Part shown: positions 15,778 through 25,559 of the stretch, in pieces
Layout: each line of letters starts with the position of its first letter
How positions within the stretch are numbered: the stretch's first letter is position 1
DNA from: Agromyces larvae
GTDB lineage: Bacteria > Actinomycetota > Actinomycetes > Actinomycetales > Microbacteriaceae
Length of the DNA: 64,000 nucleotides
Reading direction: 5' to 3'
NCBI RefSeq assembly: GCF_022811705.1
Contig: NZ_CP094528.1
Coordinates: 2,790,001 to 2,854,000, forward strand
Program-made: the position numbers and the translations under genes
Notes under the pieces: generated by a model
The model's database searches: none
What the model saw: only the letters and a program-made list of their open reading frames with translations
Told to the model about the DNA's origin: nothing

Positions 15778-16538
15778 CCGCGCACGCCCTCGGCGACACC
15801 CGTGTCCTCACGGGCCGCTCGCTGACCCACATCCTCCGCAGCCCCGACACGATCATCACCACCGCGATCACCCCGATCGCCCTGATGCTCCTGTTCGTGT
15901 ACGTGCTCGGCGGGGCGATCGACACGGGCTCCGCCGGGTCGTACATCGACTATCTGCTCCCGGGCATCCTGCTGATCACGATCGCGTCGGGCATCGCGTA
16001 CACGGCGTACCGGCTGTTCCTCGACCTGCAGGGCGGCATCTTCGAACGATTCCAGTCCATGCCGATCGCGAGGTCCAGCGTGCTCTGGGCGCACGTGCTC
16101 ACGTCGCTCGTCGCGAACCTCGTCTCGGTCGCGATCGTGGTCGGCGTGGCGCTGATCATGGGCTTCCGCACCGGCGCATCGGTCGGCGCCTGGCTCGCCG
16201 TCGCCGGAATCCTGGTGCTGTTCACCCTGGCTCTGACCTGGCTCGCGGTGGTCGCGGGGCTCTCGGCGAAGACGGTCGACGGCGCGAGCGCGTTCAGCTA
16301 TCCGCTGATCTTCCTCCCGTTCATCAGCTCGGCGTTCGTGCCGACCGGGTCGATGCCCGCACCGGTCGCCTGGTTCGCCGAGCACCAGCCGGTGACGTCG
16401 ATCGTGAACACCCTGCGGGCGCTGTTCGCGCAGCAGCCGGTCGGCGCCGACATCTGGGTCGCGCTCGCCTGGCTCGTCGGCATCCTCCTCGTCGCCTATG
16501 TCTGGGCCGTCGCGATCTACCGCCGCAAGTTCAGCTGA
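15774..16538 (+). CDS. ABC-2 type exporter permease, DrrB-like
   Basis: The 254-residue membrane subunit has six helices in the ABC2_membrane fold: the N-terminal SLTHILRSPDTIITTAITPIA, a GSYIDYLLPGILLITIASG re-entrant segment, FQSMPIARSSVLWAHV and a C-terminal AEHQPVTSIVNTLRALF. These match DrrB-type drug exporters. Its stop overlaps the convergent NhaA gene by eight bases. The exported compound is unknown. Confidence 0.9.
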   Translation: MTAHALGDTRVLTGRSLTHILRSPDTIITTAITPIALMLLFVYVLGGAIDTGSAGSYIDYLLPGILLITIASGIAYTAYRLFLDLQGGIFERFQSMPIARSSVLWAHVLTSLVANLVSVAIVVGVALIMGFRTGASVGAWLAVAGILVLFTLALTWLAVVAGLSAKTVDGASAFSYPLIFLPFISSAFVPTGSMPAPVAWFAEHQPVTSIVNTLRALFAQQPVGADIWVALAWLVGILLVAYVWAVAIYRRKFS

Positions 16539-18456
16539 CGTCCTCGACACGTGGCTCGACCGGCCGCGACGAGGGGTCCGAGGAGGATTCCGGGGTCGCG
16601 GCCGGCTGCGTCTCCTGGAGGGCCCGGATGAGCGAGCGCGCGTCGAACGGACCCCGGTGCCGCCGACCGTTGACGAACAGGGTCGGCGTGGACGTGATGT
16701 CCATCGCCTCGGCGTCGAGGACGTCGTCGCGGACGCGGGCGGCGACCTGCGCGGAGGTCAGGTCGGATTCGAACCGGTCGACGTCGAGGCCGAGCTCGGC
16801 GGCACGGCGCAGGATGTCGCCGGGCAGCAGGTGGTCCTGGTCGGCGAACAGGCTCCGCTCCATCTCGAAGAACCGGCCCTGCAGGGCGGCCGCCTCGGAC
16901 GCCTCGGCCGCCGCCTGGGCGTTCGGATGCACCTGCGAGAGCGGCGCGTGCCGCCAGACGTAGCGCAGCCGGTCGCCGAGCACCTCGTGCACCTCCTGGA
17001 TCGACCCCGAGGCCTTCAGGCAGAACGGGCACTGGAAGTCGCCGTACTCGACGATCGTGTACTCGGCGTCGTCGGAGCCGAACACGTGATCGCGCGTCGA
17101 GTCGACCGGCCGCGCGAGCGTCTCGCCGACCCGCTGCACGGGGCTGACCGCGTCGGAGATGCGGAAGATCGCGGTGGCCAGGAGGAACGCGATGAGCGAC
17201 GCGGCGAGCACGCCGACGCGCGCCTCGTTCTGTGCGGCGTCGTCGTCGATCGCGAGGTCGACGATGAACAGCGAGATCGTGAAGCCGATGCCGCACAGCG
17301 CCGCCCCGCCGGCCATGCGCGCCGAGGTGAGCCCCATGCCGAATTCGCCGACTCGCAGCCGGCGCAGCACGGAGGTCGATCCGAAGACGCCGACGAACTT
17401 GCCCACCACGAGCCCGACGACGATGCCCCAGGTCACCGCCGACCCCGCCGCGTCGGCGAGGATCTCGGGGCTGAGGTGCACGCCCGCGTTCGCGAGCGCG
17501 AACACCGGCAGGACGAAGTACGCGATGTACGGGTCCCACGCCGATTGCAGTCGCTCGTTGATCGAGATCGACTCGCGCAGGCTGTTCGCGGCCTGCCGCG
17601 CGTACTCGCTGTTCGGTGACTGACGGAAGGTCCGCGCGAGTTCGAGGGCGTGTTCGACGTCGCGGCGGTTCGGCCGGTAGACCGGCACGAGCAACGCGAT
17701 CGCCACTCCGGCGAGCGTCGGATGCACGCCCGATGCGAGGAAGCAGAGCCAGACGAAGACGGCGAGCGTCGCGTAGACCGGGCCCCGTCCGCCGCGCAGG
17801 TAGCGGGTCAGGTAGACCCCCGCCAGACCGACCGCGGCCAGCGCCAGCGGCAGCGGGGTGAAGTCCTCGGTGTAGACGAACGCGATGATGCTGAGCGCCC
17901 CGATGTCGTCGACGACGGCGAGCGCGAGCAGGAACACGCGCAGTCGCCCGGGCACTTTCGGCCCCACGAGCGCGAGCGCGCCGACCAGGAACGCCGTGTC
18001 GGTCGAGATGACCACGCCCCAGGCGTGCTCGTGGCCCGTCCCCGACGCGATGAGCACGAAGAGCAGTGCGGGCACCGCGAGGCCGGCGAGCGCGGCGATC
18101 ACGGGCACGAGCGCGCGCGACCAGCTGGTGAGCTCGCCGATCGCGAACTCGCGACGCACCTCGAGCCCGACGGTGAAGAAGAACATCGCCATGAGCGCGT
18201 CGTTGACGACCGAGTGGAGGGTGAAGTCGAGCCGCAGGTCGGCGACCCCGATCGACAGCTGCGTCTCCCAGAACGACTCGTAGCCGCCGGCGCCGGCGTT
18301 CGCCCAGATGATCGCCGCGACGGTGGCTGCGAGCAGCAGGATCGCTCCGATGCGGTTGCGTCCGAGCGACCGCAGGGCGTCGGCGAACGACCGGCGGGGT
18401 GGGGCGTTCTCGGGCTGGGGCTCCGAGGCGGTCGGGGAGATCGTGACTTCCGGCAT
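16531..18456 (-). CDS. nhaA: Na+/H+ antiporter NhaA fused to a DsbA-like thioredoxin domain
   Basis: The 641-residue protein exchanges Na+ for H+ at the cytoplasmic membrane. Residues 25-430 are NhaA: LHSVVNDALMAMFFFTVGLEVRRE, and LALAVVDDIGALSIIAF with the paired aspartates of the ion site. Residues about 450-620 form a DsbA-type thioredoxin domain with DFQCPFCLKAS (CPFC) and the cis-proline loop DITSTPTLFVNG. NhaA-thioredoxin fusions are known in actinobacteria and other bacteria; the thioredoxin part may give redox control or act as a thiol oxidase, which is inference. Confidence 0.93.
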   Translation of the reverse strand: MPEVTISPTASEPQPENAPPRRSFADALRSLGRNRIGAILLLAATVAAIIWANAGAGGYESFWETQLSIGVADLRLDFTLHSVVNDALMAMFFFTVGLEVRREFAIGELTSWSRALVPVIAALAGLAVPALLFVLIASGTGHEHAWGVVISTDTAFLVGALALVGPKVPGRLRVFLLALAVVDDIGALSIIAFVYTEDFTPLPLALAAVGLAGVYLTRYLRGGRGPVYATLAVFVWLCFLASGVHPTLAGVAIALLVPVYRPNRRDVEHALELARTFRQSPNSEYARQAANSLRESISINERLQSAWDPYIAYFVLPVFALANAGVHLSPEILADAAGSAVTWGIVVGLVVGKFVGVFGSTSVLRRLRVGEFGMGLTSARMAGGAALCGIGFTISLFIVDLAIDDDAAQNEARVGVLAASLIAFLLATAIFRISDAVSPVQRVGETLARPVDSTRDHVFGSDDAEYTIVEYGDFQCPFCLKASGSIQEVHEVLGDRLRYVWRHAPLSQVHPNAQAAAEASEAAALQGRFFEMERSLFADQDHLLPGDILRRAAELGLDVDRFESDLTSAQVAARVRDDVLDAEAMDITSTPTLFVNGRRHRGPFDARSLIRALQETQPAATPESSSDPSSRPVEPRVEDVS

Positions 18457-18702
18457 GGGGCGGCCCTCTCGAGGATGTGGGCTGACGCGACGACGTGCGA
18501 TGCGATGCGCGCCACGCTAATCCGATGGTCTGGCTGCGTCCACACCCGGTCCCCGGTGCGCACCCGGGAATTCCCGAATCGAAGCCCGGGGTTACGGGGC
18601 GTGACGCCCGGCCCGACACCGGCGGGCGAGGTCGCCTACCGTCGATGGGGTACGGATGCCTCGCGCCGGCGTTGCCGCGACCGATTCGCGAAGGACGCCA
18701 GC

Positions 18703-20706
18703 ATGACCATCGACACCCTGCTCGACGAGCAGCGCCGCTACCCCGTGCCCGCCGCGTTCGCGGCGCAGGCGAACGTGACCGCGGCCGACGCCGAGGCGCT
18801 GTACGCCGCAGCCGACGCCGACCCGGTCGCGTTCTGGGAGCGGCAGGCCGAACGGCTCGACTGGGCCGAGCGGTGGCAGACGGCGCACACGTGGGCGCAC
18901 CCGGTGGGGGCCGAGCCGACCGGGGGGCCCGTCGGGGCGACCTGGTTCTCGGGCGGGCGGCTGAACACGGCCGTGAACTGCGTCGACCGGCACGTGGCAT
19001 CCGGCCTGGGCGACAAGGTCGCCTTCTTCTTCGAGGGCGAGCGCGGCGACCGCCGTTCGCTCACCTACGCCGAACTCGAGCGCGAGGTCGCCAAGGCGGC
19101 GAACGCGCTCACCGAGCTCGGCATCGGCCGTGGCGACCGGGTCGTGGTCTACCTGCCGGTGCTGCTCGAGACCGTCATCGTCACCCTCGCCGTCGCGCGG
19201 CTCGGCGCCGTGCACTCGCTCGTGTTCGGGGGGTTCTCGGCCGAGGCGCTGCGGTTCCGGGTGGAGGACACGGGCGCGAAGCTGCTCGTCACGACCGACG
19301 GGCAGTTCCGGCGGGGGCAGGCGGTGCCCGTCAAGGCGGCCGCGGACGCCGCGGTCGACGGCGTGGCATCCATCGAGCACGTGCTCGTGATCCGGCGCAC
19401 GGGCGACGAGACGCCCGGCATCCCGTGGACGCCCGGCCGCGACGTCTGGTGGCACGACGTCGTCGACCGCCAGCCCGACACCCACGAGCCCGAGTTCTTC
19501 GACGCCGAGAACCCGCTGTTCATCATCTACACGTCGGGCACGACCGGGCGCCCGAAGGGCCTCGTGCACACGACCGGCGGCTACCTGACGCACGCCGCGT
19601 ACACGCAGTGGGCGGTGTTCGACGTGAAGCCCGACGACGTGTACTGGTGCACGGCCGACCTCGCGTGGGTGACCGCGCACACGTACGAGCTGTACGGCCC
19701 GCTGCTGAACGGGCTGACCAGCGTGATCTACGAGGGCACGCCGAACACGCCGCACCCGGGCCGGCACTTCGAGATCATCCAGCGGTACGGGGTGACGACG
19801 TACTACACGGCGCCGACGCTGATCCGCAGCCTCATGACGTGGTTCCCGGCCGGGGTGCGCGGCTTCGATCTGTCGAGCATCCGCCTGCTCGGCTCGGTCG
19901 GCGAGGCGATCAACCCCGAGGCGTGGGTGTGGTTCCACCGCGAGATCGGCGGCGGCCGCGCGCCGATCGTGGACACGTGGTGGCAGTCCGAGACGGGCGC
20001 CGCGGTGCAGGCGCCGCTGCCCGGCGTCGACACGCTGAAGCCCGGGTCGTCGCTGCGCGCGCTGCCCGGCCTGCGCACGCGCGTCGTCGACGAGCACGGC
20101 GACGACGTCGCGCCGGGCAGCGGCGGCTACCTGGTGGTCGACGGCACCTGGCCGGGCATGGCGCGCACGGTGTGGGGCGACCCCGACCGGTACCGCGCGT
20201 CGTACTGGGAGCGCTTCGCGCACCGCGGCTCGTTCTTCTCGGGCGACGGCGCGAAGCTCGACGCCGACGGCGACGTGTGGCTGCTCGGCCGGGTCGACGA
20301 CGTCATCAATGTGTCGGGGCACCGGCTCTCGACGATCGAGATCGAGTCGGCGCTGGTCGCGCACCCGTCGGTCACCGAGGCGGGCGTGGTCGGCGTCTCC
20401 GATGCCACGACCGGTGAGGCGATCGCCGCGTTCGTGGTCGCCGGCGACGGCGTCGAGGGCCACCCGGATGCCTCGGGCGAGGCATCCGATCGCGCTGCCG
20501 CGCTGCGCGCGCACGTGGCATCCGCCATCGGGCCGATCGCGAAGCCCCGTGATGTGGTCTTCGTCACCGACCTGCCGAAGACCCGCTCGGGCAAGATCAT
20601 GCGCCGGCTGCTGGTCGATCTCGCCGAGGGTCGCACGCTCGGCGACACCACCTCGCTGCAGGACTCGACGGTGCCCGACCGCATCGCGCAGCTGCTCGCC
20701 CGCTGA
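18703..20706 (+). CDS. acs: Acetyl-coenzyme A synthetase
   Basis: It activates acetate (or another short acid) to its CoA ester through an adenylate. The 667 residues show FSGGRLNTAVNCVDRH, VFGGFSAEALRFR, the P-loop YTSGTTGRPKG near residue 276, WWQSETGAA, and the C-terminal lysine in KTRSGKIMRR (K631), the regulatory acetylation site of the family. Propionyl-CoA synthetase cannot be excluded. It is divergent from nhaA across about 250 bp that contain no other gene. GACGCCAGC precedes the ATG without a strong ribosome-binding site. Confidence 0.92.
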   Translation: MTIDTLLDEQRRYPVPAAFAAQANVTAADAEALYAAADADPVAFWERQAERLDWAERWQTAHTWAHPVGAEPTGGPVGATWFSGGRLNTAVNCVDRHVASGLGDKVAFFFEGERGDRRSLTYAELEREVAKAANALTELGIGRGDRVVVYLPVLLETVIVTLAVARLGAVHSLVFGGFSAEALRFRVEDTGAKLLVTTDGQFRRGQAVPVKAAADAAVDGVASIEHVLVIRRTGDETPGIPWTPGRDVWWHDVVDRQPDTHEPEFFDAENPLFIIYTSGTTGRPKGLVHTTGGYLTHAAYTQWAVFDVKPDDVYWCTADLAWVTAHTYELYGPLLNGLTSVIYEGTPNTPHPGRHFEIIQRYGVTTYYTAPTLIRSLMTWFPAGVRGFDLSSIRLLGSVGEAINPEAWVWFHREIGGGRAPIVDTWWQSETGAAVQAPLPGVDTLKPGSSLRALPGLRTRVVDEHGDDVAPGSGGYLVVDGTWPGMARTVWGDPDRYRASYWERFAHRGSFFSGDGAKLDADGDVWLLGRVDDVINVSGHRLSTIEIESALVAHPSVTEAGVVGVSDATTGEAIAAFVVAGDGVEGHPDASGEASDRAAALRAHVASAIGPIAKPRDVVFVTDLPKTRSGKIMRRLLVDLAEGRTLGDTTSLQDSTVPDRIAQLLAR

Positions 20707-20787
20707 CCCGGCCCATACGCCTCCCGACACCCTGCCCGCAGACCTCCACCGGGGTCGGATGGGCGCTGCAGATGAGCGCGGCGCCGC

Positions 20788-22380
20788 TCACTGCCCGTGC
20801 GAGACCAGGGTGCCCGGCGGGGGCAGCACGCCGCCGAACTGGCTGCCGACCGTCGCGAGCGTGAACCCCCGCGCGCGCAGGCCGTCGACGATGCCCGCGG
20901 CCGCCTCGACCGTCTGCGCGTGCGTGTCGTGCATGAGGATGATGCCGCCGCGCCCGGCGGCACCTACGGCGTACGCGGTGAGCGATTCGACGCCGGGGTC
21001 GCGCCAGTCGTTCGTGTCGACGCTCCAGACGACCCAGACGAGCGGCACGAGCGAGCGCACCCGCTCATCGGATGCCCCGTACGGCGGCCGCACCATCGCC
21101 GGCGCCTGCCCGGTCACCGCGGCGATCGCCGCCTGGGTGCGGTCGATCTCGGCGCGCACCTGGTCGTCGGGCAGTTTCGTGAGATCGGGATGCCCCCAGG
21201 TGTGATTGCCGAGCTCGTGCCCCTCGGCCGCCGTGCGCCGCACCGTGTCGGGGCGGTTGCCGACGTAGCCGCCCTGGAGGAAGAACGTCGCGGGCGCGCG
21301 CCGATCCGCGAGCGTGTCGAGCAGCGTGTCGGTCAGGCCGGTCGGGCCGTCGTCGTAGGTGATGGACACGCAGGCGACGAGGGTGCAGTCGACCGGGTCG
21401 GCCGCGGTGGGCGCGTCGCCGGCGTCGAACGGTTCGGCGGCGCGTACGGCGTCGAGGATGCTCCGCCCGAATCCCGTGAGCCACGGCCCCACGGTGCGCG
21501 CGGGCAGGACGACCGTCACGGTGTACTCCCCCGACCCGTCGGCACGCACGGGCCACGGCACCGCGATCACGACACCCTCGGCGACGACGGTCGAATCGGC
21601 GAGGATCGCCCGCGCGCCCTCCGCCGTGACGTCGCGGAACGGCGCCGCGCCGGGCGGCAGCAGGTTGCCGAGCACGAGCGCGCGAGCGAGCTGGCCGAGC
21701 ACCTGCCGGTGCGTCTCGGGGCGGTAGAGGTCGGCGCCGTCGCCGAGCGCGCCGTCGGGCGCGCGGTACTGCACGGCGCGGGTCGCCGAGACGGTCACTC
21801 CGGCCTCGCGGCGCAGCACGACGATGCGCTCGCCCAGCATCGGGCCGGATGCGGCGACCACGGTGCATCCGATCGAGAACGCGTGCGCGCCGGACGGCGG
21901 CCCGGTCCGGGCGCACGCCGGCCCGACCCCGCCGGGCGCGATGTCGACACCGGGCGTCCAGCCCGCCCCGCGCGACGACGCGTACTCGCGCACCGCACCG
22001 GCGACGAAGCCGTCGAGCCGATCGCCGAATCCGGTGCGCCCGGGCGGCGTCGCCCACCTGGCCACCGCGGTGAAGTCGGCACCGGCCATCGCCGCGAGGC
22101 GCGACACGAGACCCGGTGCCTCCTCGGGGTCGAACTGCGGGATCGCCCGACCGGTCGCCACCCGCGGCTGCGGAGACCGGCCGAGCCGATCCTCGCCGTC
22201 GAACCACGGCTCCACGGGCTGCGGCTCGACCGGCACGCCGACGCCGATGCGCGGCGGCCGCCCGACCGACCAGAGCGCGTCGTCGACGGCCGCGGGGGCG
22301 CAGCCGGCGAGCAGCGATGCTGCTGCGAGCACCGCGACGAACCCGACGCCGGAGACGCGCCGACGCCTCGCCCACCCCAT
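20788..22380 (-). CDS. Polysaccharide deacetylase lipoprotein (NodB domain)
   Basis: The 530-residue lipoprotein (signal peptide and lipobox LLAGCAP, Cys 26) has a C-terminal NodB deacetylase domain from about residue 330: SITYDDGPTG with the catalytic and metal Asp, GHELGNHTWGHPDL with the H-x3-H metal site, RPPYGA, and VDTNDWRDPG, then ILMHDTH. The roughly 300-residue N-terminal part has no recognisable domain and may bind the cell wall. It probably removes acetyl groups from peptidoglycan or a cell-wall polymer outside the cell. Confidence 0.88.
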   Translation of the reverse strand: MGWARRRRVSGVGFVAVLAAASLLAGCAPAAVDDALWSVGRPPRIGVGVPVEPQPVEPWFDGEDRLGRSPQPRVATGRAIPQFDPEEAPGLVSRLAAMAGADFTAVARWATPPGRTGFGDRLDGFVAGAVREYASSRGAGWTPGVDIAPGGVGPACARTGPPSGAHAFSIGCTVVAASGPMLGERIVVLRREAGVTVSATRAVQYRAPDGALGDGADLYRPETHRQVLGQLARALVLGNLLPPGAAPFRDVTAEGARAILADSTVVAEGVVIAVPWPVRADGSGEYTVTVVLPARTVGPWLTGFGRSILDAVRAAEPFDAGDAPTAADPVDCTLVACVSITYDDGPTGLTDTLLDTLADRRAPATFFLQGGYVGNRPDTVRRTAAEGHELGNHTWGHPDLTKLPDDQVRAEIDRTQAAIAAVTGQAPAMVRPPYGASDERVRSLVPLVWVVWSVDTNDWRDPGVESLTAYAVGAAGRGGIILMHDTHAQTVEAAAGIVDGLRARGFTLATVGSQFGGVLPPPGTLVSHGQ

Positions 22381-22408
22381 GCCGTCACCTTACGGGGCGC
22401 CGCGGCGG

Positions 22409-23158
22409 TCAGCGCATCGCGCGGTAGGCGGCGCGGTGCGACGGGTCGAGATGCTCGGTCGCGTACGACAGCATGACGCGGGGCATCCGCGCGGCGTGCT
22501 CGTCGAGGAAGGCGAGCAGCTCGTCGCGCGAGATCCGCTTGCCGACCTCGCGCAGCATCCAGCCGACGGCTTTGCGGATGAGGTCGTGCGGGTCTTCGAC
22601 GAGCCGGGTCGCCACCTCGATCGTCGGGCGCGCGTCGCCCGCCTTGATCGCGGCGAAGGTCGCCACCACCGCGACGCGGCGGTGCCAGACCGAGTCGGAT
22701 GCCGCGAGGCGGGCGCTGAGCGCCGGGAACGGGTCGGCGGGGGCGGGGACGAACAGGATGTCTCCGACCAGGTACTCGGCCGTGGCATCCACGAGGTCCC
22801 AGTTGTCGACGTGCCCGGCCGCCAGGTGCTCGAGGTACGACGCGTGCAGCGCCTGGCGCTGCGCGTCGTCGCGCGTGCGCGCCCGGCTCGCCCGGCGGAA
22901 CCGGTCGGTCATGACGACCAGCCCGCACATCCGGTGCTCGTGGAACGGGCTCGCGACGAGTTCGTCGAGCTCGGCCTGCGGCAGGTCGGCGAATCGCTTG
23001 GCGACGGCCCGGATCTGCGGCATCGTCACGCCGATGAACTCGTCGCCCTCGCCGTACCCGCCCGGGCCGGTCTTGAAGAACCAGGCGTAGGCCTCCGCGC
23101 GCTCCGCGCTCGCGAGGTCGGCGAGCGCGGAGCAGACGTCGGAGGCCGTCGCCGGCAT
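22409..23158 (-). CDS. DNA alkylation repair protein (AlkD-like)
   Basis: The 249-residue protein is made of AlkD/HEAT-like helical repeats: FFKTGPGGYGEGDEFIGVTMPQIRAVAKRF, LLASPFHEHRM-like helices, DLVDATAEYLVG and LIRKAVGWMLREVGKR, which are conserved AlkD-family segments. AlkD members excise alkylated bases by trapping them without base flipping. The ATG at 23158 lies two bases from the stop of the upstream membrane-protein gene, so they are probably co-transcribed. Confidence 0.88.
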   Translation of the reverse strand: MPATASDVCSALADLASAERAEAYAWFFKTGPGGYGEGDEFIGVTMPQIRAVAKRFADLPQAELDELVASPFHEHRMCGLVVMTDRFRRASRARTRDDAQRQALHASYLEHLAAGHVDNWDLVDATAEYLVGDILFVPAPADPFPALSARLAASDSVWHRRVAVVATFAAIKAGDARPTIEVATRLVEDPHDLIRKAVGWMLREVGKRISRDELLAFLDEHAARMPRVMLSYATEHLDPSHRAAYRAMR

Positions 23159-23159
23159 G

Positions 23160-23690
23160 TCAGGCGCGGGGTGCGTCGCCCTCGGCGGGCGCGGCGGGAG
23201 CCTCAGGCGCGGCCGGGGCCTCGACCGCCTCGACCGCTTCGACGACCTCGGCCGTCTCGGAGGCGGGGGCCGCGGCGGGTGCGGCGGGCGCGGCGGGTGC
23301 GTCTGCGACGGCGGCCGAGACGGTTTCGACCGAATCCTCCTCGAAGCCTTCGTCGTCGATGTCGTCGTCGAACTCGTCGGCGTCGGCGTCCGACGCGGCG
23401 TCGGAGGCCGCGCCCGAGAACCCGCCGAGGGCGAGGAGCACACCGAACACGGCGAGCGCGATGACCACGCCGATGATGCCCGCACCGAGCAGGGTCGAGG
23501 CGATCTGCAGCTCCGCCTGCCCGCCGTAGACGTCGGCGGCGGTCGCGGTGGGGCTCTGCAGGGCTTCGACCAGGGCGCTGTTGGTGGCCGAGACGCGCAC
23601 CGCGCCGTAGACCGCGACGGCGCCGGCGCCGATGAGGGTGATCGCCGGCACCAGCAGGGCGACGGCGGTGGACGGGCGGCGTGCAGACAT
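23160..23690 (-). CDS. Two-helix membrane protein with acidic, Ala/Pro-rich tail
   Basis: The 176-residue protein has two membrane helices (residues 8-30 and 66-90) and a low-complexity C-terminal half: an acidic stretch (DADADEFDDDIDDEGFEED) followed by Ala-Pro-Glu repeats. No family was recognised. The tail is probably cytoplasmic or wall-facing and unstructured. It is directly upstream of the AlkD-like gene. Confidence 0.65.
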   Translation of the reverse strand: MSARRPSTAVALLVPAITLIGAGAVAVYGAVRVSATNSALVEALQSPTATAADVYGGQAELQIASTLLGAGIIGVVIALAVFGVLLALGGFSGAASDAASDADADEFDDDIDDEGFEEDSVETVSAAVADAPAAPAAPAAAPASETAEVVEAVEAVEAPAAPEAPAAPAEGDAPRA

Positions 23691-24023
23691 GGAGGTGCCT
23701 CTCGATGGAAGTCAGGGTCTCGCCAACCGTACGCGAATCGCCTTTCGGTTCGCTATGCCTTCCGACGCGGCGAGATCGGATGCCACGATGGGCGCATGAC
23801 CGAGGCATCCGAGCCCGCACCGTCGCCACGGCTACGCACGCGTTGCACATGACGAGGACGCTCTGATCATGCGCGATCTCGGAACGCTACGCACGAAACC
23901 CGCGTCGATTCGCAATCAATCGCGGATGCTTCGCTCCTAGCCTGGGATGCAGCGACGCAGCCGCGCCGCGCCCCTGCCGCGCGAATTCCGAGGGCGGCCC
24001 GATCCCGAGGAACGGAGGTTCCG
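23691..24023. other. Intergenic region, divergent promoters
   Basis: No gene is supported here. An 18-codon ORF (ATG at 23797, ending at a TGA near 23853) could be a leader peptide or a decayed gene start. TAGCCT near 23937 with an upstream AT-rich stretch may be the -10 of the DUF6421 gene, whose ATG is preceded by GGAACGGAGG. Confidence 0.4.
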
Positions 24024-25559
24024 ATGTCACAGACCACCATGGCGACGATCGTTGGCGAACCCGAGGTCCTCGAGGACGCCCTCACCGTGACACCCGAGGT
24101 CATCGCCCTCGCCGACGGCGTCGAGCGCGACGCCGCGTGGCTGCGCCTCAAGGAGGCGGCGACGGCACTGCAGGCACTGCAGGTGAAGGACGGCTCGGTG
24201 CCCCCTTCGGAGCTCGCTGAGCCCGTCGAAGCGAACCCCCCTTCGACAGGCTCAGGGAGCGGAGGCAAGCTCGCTGAGCCCGTCGAAGCGAACCCCCCTT
24301 CGACCGGCTCAGGCGGCGGAGCCCACGACGAGGCATCCGCCCTCGTGGACGCGATCGTGGAATCGATCGCCGCGCTCGCACCGCGCTTCCCGCACGAGGC
24401 CGCCTACCTCGAAGCGCTGCAGACCGACTTCCGCCGGTGGCAGGCCGAGGGCTTCGGGGTGCCCGACTTCCTCGACTCGCTGGTCGAGTTCCAGCCGCAG
24501 CGGCACCGGGTCGACGGCATCCGCCACCTTGTGGTGTTCCCGATGTACACGCAGAACGGCTCGCCCGACCGGCACGTCGAGGCGCTCGTCGTCGAGACGA
24601 TCTGGCCCGAGTTCATCGCCGGCCTCGAGGCATCCGCCTATTCGAACAAGCTGTTCGTGAGCCTGCGGCTGGTCGACTTCACGCCCGGGTACAACACGAA
24701 CTCGGCGGTACTGTTCCCCGAGACGGTCGCGATGCGCGAGATCCCGCCGTTCACGTGGGGCGCGATCTTCCAGGACCGCGAGGCGGCCCGCTACCGCAGG
24801 GTCGTGCGCGCGGCATCCGAGATCACGAAGCTCGACCTGCCCGATGACGCGGCCCGCCTGCTCGACGACCAGAAGCTGGCCGAATCCACCTTCGTGATGT
24901 GGGATCTCATCCACGACCGCACCCACATGCGCGGCGACCTGCCGTTCGACCCGTTCATGATCAAACAGCGCATGCCGTTCTTCCTCTACTCGCTCGAGGA
25001 GCTGCGGTGCGATCTGACCGCGTTCCGCGAGTCGGTGAAGCTCGAGCGCGACCCCGCGACGGATGCCACGGTGCGCGAGCACGCGAAGCTCGTGCAGTAC
25101 GCGGTGATCTTCGACCGGATCTTCCGGTTCGCGATCACCGGGTCGCGGGTGCGCAATTACGACGGGCTCGGCGGCCAGCTGCTGTTCGCGTGGCTGCACC
25201 GGAAGCACGTGCTCGAGTGGACGGATGTCTCGCTGAGCTTCGACTGGGCCGCGGTGCCCGACGCGGTGGTCGAGCTGGGCGACGCGATCGACGAGCTGTA
25301 CTGGAAGTCGATCGACCGGCCGAAGACCGCGCACTGGCTCGCCGCGTACGAACTCGTGCGCTCGGTGCTCACGCCGAACCCCGCCTCGGTCTGGGCCGAA
25401 GGGCTGCCGCGCGAGGTGCTCGCCGGGCCGCCCAAGGGGTACACCGACCTCGTGATGGACGACGAGTTCCCCCTCTCGATGTTCTACGAGGCGCTCGACA
25501 AGAAGATGAAGACGATCATCGAGTCGACGGTGGGCATCACCGGGACGACGGATGACTGA
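24024..25559 (+). CDS. DUF6421 family protein with embedded P3 repeats
   Basis: The 511-residue, probably cytoplasmic protein of unknown function matches an actinobacterial family: LVVFPMYTQNGSPDRHVEAL, FTPGYNTNSAVLFPETVAMR, WDLIHDRTHMRGDLPFDPFM and NYDGLGGQLLFAWLH. The His-Asp-x-x-His segment looks like a metal or catalytic site. Residues 63-97 are encoded by two back-to-back P3 palindromes and read LAEPVEANPPSTGSG twice; the insert falls in a variable linker. The next gene, an SDR, overlaps by eight bases, so the pair is translationally coupled and may act in one pathway. Confidence 0.82.
   Translation: MSQTTMATIVGEPEVLEDALTVTPEVIALADGVERDAAWLRLKEAATALQALQVKDGSVPPSELAEPVEANPPSTGSGSGGKLAEPVEANPPSTGSGGGAHDEASALVDAIVESIAALAPRFPHEAAYLEALQTDFRRWQAEGFGVPDFLDSLVEFQPQRHRVDGIRHLVVFPMYTQNGSPDRHVEALVVETIWPEFIAGLEASAYSNKLFVSLRLVDFTPGYNTNSAVLFPETVAMREIPPFTWGAIFQDREAARYRRVVRAASEITKLDLPDDAARLLDDQKLAESTFVMWDLIHDRTHMRGDLPFDPFMIKQRMPFFLYSLEELRCDLTAFRESVKLERDPATDATVREHAKLVQYAVIFDRIFRFAITGSRVRNYDGLGGQLLFAWLHRKHVLEWTDVSLSFDWAAVPDAVVELGDAIDELYWKSIDRPKTAHWLAAYELVRSVLTPNPASVWAEGLPREVLAGPPKGYTDLVMDDEFPLSMFYEALDKKMKTIIESTVGITGTTDD
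24211..24313. repeat. Two P3 palindromes translated inside the DUF6421 gene
   Basis: Each unit is an inverted pair, GCTCGCTGAGCCCGTCGAAG against CTTCGACAGGCTCAGGGAGC (second copy CTTCGACCGGCTCAGG), separated by CGAACCCC. The two units are near-identical direct repeats and preserve the reading frame. Confidence 0.85.
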
